DNA from: Flavobacteriales bacterium
GTDB taxonomy: Bacteria > Bacteroidota > Bacteroidia > Flavobacteriales_D > Crocinitomicaceae
Direction of reading: 5' to 3'
Assembly: GCA_947461185.1 (NCBI GenBank)
Contig: CANHJY010000009.1
Coordinates: 1-15,890 of the forward strand
Length of the DNA stretch: 15,890 bases
Numbering within the stretch: the stretch's first letter is position 1; every line of letters begins with the position of its first letter. Shown here piece after piece: positions 8,323-15,478 of this stretch. Below the pieces are notes generated by a model. That model did no database searches. It had not been told where the DNA came from and worked only from the letters and a program-made list of their open reading frames with translations. The position numbers were made by a program, and so were the translations under genes.

Positions 8323-9048
8323 ATGCACGTAAGCAAAAAATATTGGTATAGAAATATTCGGGCGAAAAGTTATTTTTCATTTCGCTATTATTGGTTTGTT
8401 TGGCTTGGATTTAGTGCTCTTCTTGCCTTATTAATTTATTTTCATCAATGCGCGAAAGAACCAAAAAAATGTGAAACCAATGCCCTTGATACAATAATTG
8501 AAATAAATCGCGCTTTGGATAATTGTTGTGAATGTGGCACTGACACAACAGGAATTCACTTTCCGGCAGATTATCTAATAATTACTTATCAATTTGATGC
8601 TGATGGCGGCCGAGATCTAGATACAAAAACGGGTATTTCAAGTCCTTTATCCGCTGGACCTCTTGGATATTGTGATCTTTCTAATCATGGAGATCCATAC
8701 CTATTTTGGAGTGGTGACAATACAGGAATTGGAGTAGAATCATGTATGATTGACTTGACACAATTTGGAACAAATGATGTTGTTACAATAGATTGCTCAG
8801 CCTTATGGTGGAGACTAAGAAATTCAGGTGACATGTCACTAGATATTCGTGCCTTTGAAGGAGGTTCAATGTCTTTAAATGGATACCAATTTGTAAATAG
8901 CGGAGGAATGGAATCTGCTTTCACGAGTTTCGATGGTAATGTTTCAAATGCCGGTTCTGATTGCAATAAAATGGAAGCCGTTGGAACCATCGTTTACAAT
9001 AAAAAAAATAAAACGCTTCAATTCATCCCAGCTCAAAACAATCAGTAA
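8323..9048 (+). CDS. Membrane-anchored protein with Asp-rich outer domain (paralogue B)
   Basis: The ATG at 8323 is chosen, seven bases after the previous stop; it gives 241 residues beginning MHVSKKYWYR and aligns with paralogue A. An earlier start at 8254 would add 23 residues overlapping that gene. Residues 6-41 carry FSFRYYWFVWL and one membrane helix, then C50 and CCECG (68-72) at the same spacing as in paralogue A. The outer domain (about 82-236) has a possible calcium-binding strand, YQFDADGGRDLDTKTG (89-104), then LFWSGDNTGIGVESCMIDL (127-145), LWWRLRNSGDMSLDIRAF (161-178) and GSMSLNGYQFVNSGG (181-195). I recall a domain with FDxDxxxDLDTRT and WGGDNTGxGxE motifs but cannot name it. 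A cell-surface or periplasmic recognition role is inferred. Confidence 0.75.
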   Translation: MHVSKKYWYRNIRAKSYFSFRYYWFVWLGFSALLALLIYFHQCAKEPKKCETNALDTIIEINRALDNCCECGTDTTGIHFPADYLIITYQFDADGGRDLDTKTGISSPLSAGPLGYCDLSNHGDPYLFWSGDNTGIGVESCMIDLTQFGTNDVVTIDCSALWWRLRNSGDMSLDIRAFEGGSMSLNGYQFVNSGGMESAFTSFDGNVSNAGSDCNKMEAVGTIVYNKKNKTLQFIPAQNNQ

Positions 9049-9051
9049 ATT

Positions 9052-11181
9052 ATGAAAAAGCACTATGTATTTGATCCAAATCGTTATAAAGCAATTTCTG
9101 AAGGAAATGCATTTGTTTATTTGAAATATGAGGCACTAAAAAGTTTTCTCAGAGCTAATTTCAGAGAGGAAATTCAGCAATTACTTTTAAAACCGGTTAA
9201 AAACAATAATGAAATCGAATTTTGGTCTGAGCAAACTGGTTCTTTTTCAGAGCTGAACTCATTCGATTTGGCAAAGCAGGAAAAAATTATTTTAAAATAC
9301 AACGCGCTGATTTATGAAATAGAGCAAAAAGCCGAACAATTTAGAAATGGAACAGACATAGATGATTTTAAATGGGGAAGGATTTTATCCAGCGTTTTTA
9401 ATCCTAATTGCAATCGAATATTAAGCGACGGAGAAAATATAGTTGTTGTTTGGGGTTGGGGATTTCAAAATCAACAAAATTACGAAAGGCCATTCGACGC
9501 ATTCTCTAGTTTAATTTTTATCGATCCAGTTATTTCTGATATTGACAACGCAGAAGAAGAAATAGATGTTTTACCTCCCAATGAAGAGGAAGAAATCGCC
9601 GAGGAAAAACCGATTGAAGCTCCAGAAAAGGTTGAAATTAAAGAAGAAAGTACTATTACTGAAGAGGAACCAGCTAAAACGAAAGAAGAAACAAAAAAAA
9701 CGAGAAGACCAGTAGTTCCACCAACAACTAATGGATTGACTCAAATATTGGATGCCTTTGAAAGATTTGCACTGAGAAATAAATGGTTGGTTGTCATTCT
9801 AGCAATTATCCTACTCTTACTTCTCCTTAAACTTTGTTCTCAAAAACCAACACTTTCTGCATCAGATCTTGATCCAATAGAATTAAAGGAACGTTATCAG
9901 GAAATTATGCCGCCCACTCCAAAAGTCCGCAAGAAACCTATTAATAACAAAGACATCATTGAGGATAAGCAAACCAAAACCAAAGTAGTAGGGAATTTAG
10001 TAAACATTGCGTTAAAAAATAAATCAGATAATTTTCAGCATTTCGCAGTCGACCTAAAAAATGCGTTTCCATCAGACGAATATCAAATTGTTTATTTCGA
10101 TGATGAAACTCGCCGACTGCAGTTACAGTTTCCAGCGGATCAACGTGCGAATATAAAAACAGAGATTAGATCCAAAATGACTCAATATAAATTATTGATT
10201 TGGGATGAATCTATTTTTTCAAGCACAAAAACATTTAATGATCCTGCCTCACGAGATTTGCAAAAATTCGGTCCATGGGCAGCACTAAATCTCCCTGCAG
10301 CATGGGATATTACTACCGGTGACACATCCGTTATTGTTGCGGTTATTGACAATGGTTTCGATTTAAAACACTTTGAATTGAAATCGAAAATAGTTAAACC
10401 TTATAATGTTGTAACGGATAGCCGGGTAATCACCTATCCAAATGATGAAAAAGGACCGCATGGAACACATGTGGCAGGACTTGTAGGCGCAGTCGGTAAT
10501 AATTCGAAAGGTATCATTGGAGCAGCTCCCAGTTGTAGAATTATGCCTATTCAAACAGCAGGTAATAACTCCCAGTTTCTAATGTCTGATGTTGTAGATG
10601 CCATTTTATATGCAATAAAAAACAATGCCGATGTTATCAATATGTCATTGGGGCTTCAATTTACAGATGATGTCAAAAATATGTCACAAAGTCAACAAGA
10701 AAATATGATTAGTAAATTCGGAAAGGATGAAGCGGAATTTTGGAATGAATTATTCTTAATGGCGGAGGAAAATAATGTTACAATCGTTACGGCTGCAGGG
10801 AACCAAAATATAATTGTTGGACTTGACCCAATGTCCAGGAGCTCACGATCTATTAAAGTGGCCGCGACTGATAATTCGAAACAAAAAGCCTTTTTTAGTA
10901 ATTACTTTAGTTTTAATCTCAACAACGGATCGTGCATAAGCGCCCCTGGTAGTAACATTTATAGTTCTGCTCCCAATGGTGGATTTATTTATGAAAGCGG
11001 AACGAGTATGGCATCACCATTAGTAGCAGGTGTAGTTGCGCTGATGAAAAGCGTGAATAATAACATTTCAAACAAGAATATTATGCGCATATTACATGAA
11101 ACAGGTATTAAGACTAATGGCAGTAAAATTGGAGCCTTTGTTCAAGCTAATAAGGCTGTTTTGAAGGCAAAAAATTTGTAA
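9052..11181 (+). CDS. SrfA-like domain fused to membrane-tethered subtilisin (S8) protease
   Basis: The 709 residues contain, in order: an SrfA-like domain (1-145, with FDPNRYKAISEGNAFVYLKY and ILSDGENIVVVWGWGF) paralogous to the protein at 6822; a Glu-rich linker (166-217); one membrane helix (about 244-262, KWLVVILAIILLLLLLKLC); a linker; a small alpha/beta domain (about 327-387) placed like a subtilase propeptide; and an S8 catalytic domain (about 400-709). The catalytic set is intact: Asp433 in VAVIDNGFD, His470 in GPHGTHVAG, oxyanion Asn584 in TAAGNQN, and Ser652 in SGTSMASP. An insertion of about 37 residues (536-572) lies between the SLGL strand and the Asn strand. With no signal peptide and basic residues before the helix, the protease should face the periplasm while the SrfA-like domain stays inside. 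The gene starts three bases after paralogue B. Targets, and whether the propeptide-like part is cleaved, are unknown. Confidence 0.88.
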   Translation: MKKHYVFDPNRYKAISEGNAFVYLKYEALKSFLRANFREEIQQLLLKPVKNNNEIEFWSEQTGSFSELNSFDLAKQEKIILKYNALIYEIEQKAEQFRNGTDIDDFKWGRILSSVFNPNCNRILSDGENIVVVWGWGFQNQQNYERPFDAFSSLIFIDPVISDIDNAEEEIDVLPPNEEEEIAEEKPIEAPEKVEIKEESTITEEEPAKTKEETKKTRRPVVPPTTNGLTQILDAFERFALRNKWLVVILAIILLLLLLKLCSQKPTLSASDLDPIELKERYQEIMPPTPKVRKKPINNKDIIEDKQTKTKVVGNLVNIALKNKSDNFQHFAVDLKNAFPSDEYQIVYFDDETRRLQLQFPADQRANIKTEIRSKMTQYKLLIWDESIFSSTKTFNDPASRDLQKFGPWAALNLPAAWDITTGDTSVIVAVIDNGFDLKHFELKSKIVKPYNVVTDSRVITYPNDEKGPHGTHVAGLVGAVGNNSKGIIGAAPSCRIMPIQTAGNNSQFLMSDVVDAILYAIKNNADVINMSLGLQFTDDVKNMSQSQQENMISKFGKDEAEFWNELFLMAEENNVTIVTAAGNQNIIVGLDPMSRSSRSIKVAATDNSKQKAFFSNYFSFNLNNGSCISAPGSNIYSSAPNGGFIYESGTSMASPLVAGVVALMKSVNNNISNKNIMRILHETGIKTNGSKIGAFVQANKAVLKAKNL

Positions 11182-11205
11182 AGTGACATTAAATTTCTAT
11201 TTTTG
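11175..11205 (+). promoter_or_regulatory. Candidate internal promoter before the second operon half
   Basis: TTTG (11175-11178) is followed by exactly 19 bases and then TATTTTTG (11198-11205). This matches the Bacteroidetes TTTG-N19-TAnnTTTG layout in both boxes and spacing. The -33 box overlaps the last codons of the protease gene, and the -7 box lies 20 bases before the ATG at 11226, in the only gap in the operon longer than ten bases. A start near 11212 would leave a leader of roughly 14 bases. A weak six-pair hairpin (11192-11197 with 11207-11212) overlaps the -7 box. Confidence 0.5.
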
Positions 11206-11225
11206 GGAAATTAATTTTAATAGTT

Positions 11226-12173
11226 ATGGCTTTAAACTCAAATAAAAAAATCGGCGAGCTCTTCGAGGTTGCACAGTTAGCAAGTTTGTTTGTTATATTG
11301 ATTGGATTATTCTTCGGATCCATGTTTGCTTTTGATAGCTATTTTATTAGTATTCCAGTAAGTTTTGGAATTGTAATTTTATTATACAAATTGCTTGAAA
11401 TATTAATAAACAAACGCATGGAGCGAAATCGAGAAAATGTGAATATGGGCGCAAGCGCATTATGGGCACTTTTTGTGGTTTGTGCAATTCCGACCAATAT
11501 ACTTATCGTTCACATGTTCAATGTTGAATTTACAGAAAAACAAGCCATAAAAGATGTTGGAAATAATAAAATTGCTTGCCTCGATTCGTTGCATTCGAAA
11601 TATACCTCCACATACGAAACATATCTTGGACAAATAAAACATGATCTTTTGACATATATCGATACTAAAAACTACGAGAAAGCGGTAAAAATTGGATTAG
11701 ATAAGGACGATCTAAATTTTTGGCACAAAAAATCAGATTTAGAGATAGCATCTTTTATTGATAGTTTCTACATTTCTCCAAGTCGTAATACTTTTATAGT
11801 AAAAGATTCAGTTGTTTTTGGCTCGAATTTTCAAACATATATTGCCGAGCAGCGAAATAATATTCAACAGTTTAAACATTTCCAACAAAATAAAACACTG
11901 AACGACTTGAATTTTAAATTGGAAAAAACAAGAGACAGTATCGTGCCATTTTTAAAAGAAAAAACAAAAACAGATTTAATATTTAATAATATTTGTATTG
12001 ATGACAATTCGCTTATCAGTTCACCCTTACGTCTGTTTCGTAAACAACTAGGCTTATCTACATTGTTTATTTTACTACTAACGAATGGTTTGTTGTTATT
12101 GCCATACTTTTTATCCCCAAAAAAAGTCTATGGGTCAACAGGCGGAATTAATAATGTTAAAACATACGATTAA
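11226..12173 (+). CDS. Four-helix membrane protein with large outer loop
   Basis: No family is recognised for this 315-residue protein. Hydrophobic segments lie at about 14-36, 38-54, 76-98 and 276-296. A mostly helical, charged loop of about 175 residues (100-275) sits between the third and fourth. The basic stretch NKRMERNREN (62-71) between helices two and three predicts that side, and both termini, as cytoplasmic, leaving the large loop in the periplasm. The C-terminal tail (297-315) is short. The gene follows the 44-base gap with the internal promoter candidate and is separated by four bases from the GTPase, so it probably forms a unit with that GTPase and the TSP3 protein. A role as membrane anchor or receptor for the GTPase is inference. 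Confidence 0.75.
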   Translation: MALNSNKKIGELFEVAQLASLFVILIGLFFGSMFAFDSYFISIPVSFGIVILLYKLLEILINKRMERNRENVNMGASALWALFVVCAIPTNILIVHMFNVEFTEKQAIKDVGNNKIACLDSLHSKYTSTYETYLGQIKHDLLTYIDTKNYEKAVKIGLDKDDLNFWHKKSDLEIASFIDSFYISPSRNTFIVKDSVVFGSNFQTYIAEQRNNIQQFKHFQQNKTLNDLNFKLEKTRDSIVPFLKEKTKTDLIFNNICIDDNSLISSPLRLFRKQLGLSTLFILLLTNGLLLLPYFLSPKKVYGSTGGINNVKTYD

Positions 12174-12177
12174 AATA

Positions 12178-13494
12178 ATGGCACAAAGAGATCAAAAAGA
12201 ACAAGCGCTAGTTGATTTTATTTTAAAAAATATTCGCAACAAAACGGCTGTCGAACTGCAAAACTATCGCTCAATAATGGGCATTACTCTGGCTGAAATG
12301 ATTTATGCTGGTTTACGGGCAGAACAATTGGAAAGTTTACCAAATGAATTTTTAAAAGAGTGTATTGACAACAATGAAGTAACTTCCGAAGAAATGATTA
12401 GTGCTGGACTATCTGAAGATCGCGTAAATGAATTAATTGGAGCCACTTCAGAACCAGATCCAGAACCCGAACCATTTCCGATTTACCCAGATCCATATCC
12501 TACTCCCGTTGCGAATCAATCCGAGAGGGAAAATTTGTTGCTAGATATTGATAATAACGACGCCGAAATTGCTGACATTCAAAGAGGTATAAACCGAAAA
12601 ATTATTTCTAAACAAGATTTGTATGATCGGGGATGTTCTGCCGATTTAGTGGAACGATTGATGCAATATTCACCTTTGAACGCGATATTTCCAAAAGTGT
12701 CTGATTTACCCCCCCTTCGTAAAAACGCAACAGATGTTTATTTTCTTGGTATGCCAGGATCAGGAAAATCTACCATGTTAGCTTCTCTTCTCGCCTATGC
12801 GAACAAAAAAGGCTTGATGAAACCGGTTGTAGACAACTCTTTTGGTAATAAATACAAGAATCAATTGGTTTTGGGGATGGTTCAAGGTCATCTCCCAAAT
12901 TCAACACCAAGAGAATTTATCAATTTTATCCCCGTTGATATGAGGCATGCAGCCCAAGATAATACTCAACAGTTAAACTTCATTGATATGGCCGGTGAAA
13001 AATTCAAACAAGTTGCAGATAGTGGCATTGATGAATTCAAGGCATACAAGGATTATTTGAGTAACGATAACAATAAATGCCTAATTTTTGCAATGGATTA
13101 TTTTGAAAAAAATCCTGTAAAATATACCGAACAGGATCAGAATCTACAAGAAGTTTTAGCCCTTTTGGAAAAGTTTGATATTTTGAAAAAAACGGATGCT
13201 GTTTATCTAGTACTTACAAAAGCCGATTTATTTCCTGATGATAATAAACAAAAGTTTTGTGAAACACACGTTGATAAGATGTATACCAATTTTGTAAATT
13301 CATGCCTCGACGCAAAGAAAACACACAAATTTGTTATGAAAAACTTTCCTTTTTCGATTGGACCTTCGAGATTTAATTACATCCTTGAAGATTGTGATCT
13401 TGAAACGAATGAGAACTTGGTTCGTTATCCTAAGCAACTTCTCAAGCAATTAGAGGAGGATATTTCTTATTTCAAAAAAGGTTGGTTTAACTAA
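12178..13494 (+). CDS. P-loop GTPase with repeated N-terminal helical motif
   Basis: The ATG at 12178 is preferred, four bases after the previous stop; longer starts at 12085 or 12154 would overlap that gene. The 438-residue product has a GTPase core with Walker A FLGMPGSGKSTML (189-201), G3 FIDMAGEKF (268-276) and G4 VLTKAD (345-350), so guanine binding is well supported. It resembles the single-domain GTPases placed in conflict systems under names such as 'double-GTPase' (DO-GTPase2), though only one P-loop is present. The N-terminal part contains three copies of a helical motif: ITLAEMIYAGLRAEQLESL (36-54), VTSEEMISAGLSEDRVNEL (68-86) and ISKQDLYDRGCSADLVERL (143-161). An acidic Pro-rich linker (92-111) lies between copies two and three. 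No membrane segment is present. It is probably a cytoplasmic switch working with its membrane neighbours on both sides. Confidence 0.82.
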   Translation: MAQRDQKEQALVDFILKNIRNKTAVELQNYRSIMGITLAEMIYAGLRAEQLESLPNEFLKECIDNNEVTSEEMISAGLSEDRVNELIGATSEPDPEPEPFPIYPDPYPTPVANQSERENLLLDIDNNDAEIADIQRGINRKIISKQDLYDRGCSADLVERLMQYSPLNAIFPKVSDLPPLRKNATDVYFLGMPGSGKSTMLASLLAYANKKGLMKPVVDNSFGNKYKNQLVLGMVQGHLPNSTPREFINFIPVDMRHAAQDNTQQLNFIDMAGEKFKQVADSGIDEFKAYKDYLSNDNNKCLIFAMDYFEKNPVKYTEQDQNLQEVLALLEKFDILKKTDAVYLVLTKADLFPDDNKQKFCETHVDKMYTNFVNSCLDAKKTHKFVMKNFPFSIGPSRFNYILEDCDLETNENLVRYPKQLLKQLEEDISYFKKGWFN

Positions 13495-13501
13495 AGAAAG
13501 A

Positions 13502-15478
13502 ATGAGTACTATAGACATATCTATTTGGGGGATAAGAGACGGCTTTCAGCAGGGAGGTTTTTTTCACAGTCATAATTTTAATGCAGTAAAAGAAATTCAA
13601 CAGGATCGATTTCGTTCGGTTAAAAACGTAATTGGTCGCGAAGGGTTTTTCATGACGCATCGAAAAGGTGGCAAATTTATTGTAACATTTTGTGATACCA
13701 GTATTAAGGAATATAATCCTAATGCCAAACGCGGAGCGTATGTTTGTTTTTCACTTATCATTGATGAAAATTTCGCTTTTTCAGTAAGTCCTCGCTCTGT
13801 TTTAATGGAATTAGCTCGATTTTATGTGCAGAGAGTTGGCGAATCGAACACTAATAATTTTGAGGCAGAAGACATTCAAATTTACCTCAAACATATTCAA
13901 ATAGAAGCCAAACATTCAGTTAGTGTTGCACTGCCAGGAAGCCATTATCTGTATTACAACACTCCAAATCAAATCGATGAAATCCTAACTGGAAAATTGC
14001 CTTTTGTTAACTTAAATGAATTGGTTTTGATTCCAAACAATGAGATTGATGTGAAAACGAACAGTTTCAAGGACATTGCCTTTTACGATGACTCATACGG
14101 AGTTACTCCTTCCTATTTCAATTTGAATTCATTTAAAGTCAAATACGAAGATGATGAAATCAAGAGGCAACACAAAGCAAAACAAGCTATCATTGACAAG
14201 GAAAACGAGCGTATTCGCCAAGAGGAAGAAATCAGACAAATAAGGCAATTGGATAGTCAACTAGCTATTCTGTTAAATCAAAATAAGTTAGACGAAGCTA
14301 TCAAACTCTATAAAGAAGCACCTGCCGCTGCGCAGGTAAAAATTTCTAACCAGGTTTCCAACGATTTAAAACATCGAATTCAAAAAAAAGAAATTGATGC
14401 CGTTGATGAACAGAGAAAACAGGAAGATCGCGAGAAAATTACGGAAATCGAAGAAGCTTTAAAAAATGAGGATTTGGAAGCGGCAGCAGCTATTTTCTTT
14501 AAGTTACACGATAAAAACAACAAAGAATTAGACCCTGAAAAGAGAGAGCAAATTCAGGAATTTAACACAGAAAAAAGAGAAGAAATTTTACGTAGACAAA
14601 AAGAAGAGGACGACAAAAAGAAGAAAGAAGCAGTAAGGAAAAAACGTAGAAAAACGATTTTGTTTTCATCTGTTGTTACTATTTCAGTGCTTTTTATAGT
14701 AAGTTTCTTTACCGCTTTCCCGTCGGCGTTGTGGGATTCCGACGAAGATGGTTATCATACTTTTTTGGATGATAACTGTCCCGACGAGAAAGGAATGATA
14801 GGTGGCTGTCCAGATAAAGATAACGATGGCATTTTGGATAAATTGGATGAATGTCCAGATCAAAAAGGAACTGTGAACGGTTGCCCAGATTCTGATGGTG
14901 ATGGTGTTGCTGACAAATTCGACAAGTGTGACACCATTCCTGGTTCTACAGATAATCACGGGTGTCCAGAGCCCGAAAAAATGGATTCGGCAACCACTGA
15001 ACAACAAATTCCTGACACCTATGACCTTGCGCCTCAGGAGGAGTCTGATAAACTCTTAAAAGGAATACCTGTTAAAACTCCTTCAGATGGTCTTTTTTAT
15101 AGGCAGAATGTCGGTCAAAAATGGATTAAATTTAAATCCAAAAACTATGAGTTTTCGAAATCTGAAAAAAACGGATATCAACCTGTAAAAACACAAGAAA
15201 CTGTCGATTTGTTAAACAAGTATTACGGATTGAAAGGGGAGTTGAAACAAGTTGGATCAACGACAGCCCCAATAACTCAAACCCCTAAAACTAGCCAGAC
15301 GACTAAACCTCGAAATCAAAATCAAACTCAAACAAATACGACTACAAAAAACAAATTAACGGATGCTGAGGAAAACGAATTGAAAGAATTGCTAAAAAAG
15401 TTTGAAACCACACCATTGAATTTACATGAAATAAAAAGAAAGAATGAATTAATGAAAAAAAGGGACGGTAAATTATGA
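13502..15478 (+). CDS. Trans-envelope protein with helical cytoplasmic part and outer TSP3 repeats
   Basis: Residues 1-212 of 658 form an unrecognised alpha/beta domain containing SIWGIRDGFQ, GREGFFMTH and RGAYVCFSLIID. A charged coiled coil (213-250) is followed by helical-hairpin segments like TPRs (LDEAIKLYKEA at 263-273; LEAAAAIFFKLH at 325-336) and more coiled coil (340-383). A basic cluster (373-384) precedes one membrane helix (about 385-405), predicting N-terminus inside. The outer part opens with three thrombospondin type 3 repeats, starting DSDEDG (412), DKDNDG (438) and DSDGDG (463), each with downstream NCP/ECP/KCD cysteines, so it probably binds calcium and is rigid. A small domain (506-580), a Thr/Gln/Asn-rich linker (586-617) and a charged C-terminal helix follow. 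The gene starts seven bases after the GTPase and overlaps the next gene by four bases. It looks like a link between the cytoplasmic GTPase and an outer structure. Confidence 0.8.
   Translation: MSTIDISIWGIRDGFQQGGFFHSHNFNAVKEIQQDRFRSVKNVIGREGFFMTHRKGGKFIVTFCDTSIKEYNPNAKRGAYVCFSLIIDENFAFSVSPRSVLMELARFYVQRVGESNTNNFEAEDIQIYLKHIQIEAKHSVSVALPGSHYLYYNTPNQIDEILTGKLPFVNLNELVLIPNNEIDVKTNSFKDIAFYDDSYGVTPSYFNLNSFKVKYEDDEIKRQHKAKQAIIDKENERIRQEEEIRQIRQLDSQLAILLNQNKLDEAIKLYKEAPAAAQVKISNQVSNDLKHRIQKKEIDAVDEQRKQEDREKITEIEEALKNEDLEAAAAIFFKLHDKNNKELDPEKREQIQEFNTEKREEILRRQKEEDDKKKKEAVRKKRRKTILFSSVVTISVLFIVSFFTAFPSALWDSDEDGYHTFLDDNCPDEKGMIGGCPDKDNDGILDKLDECPDQKGTVNGCPDSDGDGVADKFDKCDTIPGSTDNHGCPEPEKMDSATTEQQIPDTYDLAPQEESDKLLKGIPVKTPSDGLFYRQNVGQKWIKFKSKNYEFSKSEKNGYQPVKTQETVDLLNKYYGLKGELKQVGSTTAPITQTPKTSQTTKPRNQNQTQTNTTTKNKLTDAEENELKELLKKFETTPLNLHEIKRKNELMKKRDGKL

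Noticed and set aside
8685..8990. 101-codon open frame on the - strand
   Set aside because: It is antisense to the outer domain of paralogue B, with no motif and no promoter or spacing of its own.
12085..12177. Upstream starts for the second GTPase
   Set aside because: They overlap the coding end of the four-helix membrane protein. The ATG at 12178 gives a four-base gap typical of this operon.
14684..15007. 107-codon open frame on the - strand rich in Ile, Thr and Val
   Set aside because: It is the complement of the Asp/Gly codons of the TSP3 repeats, which explains its composition.
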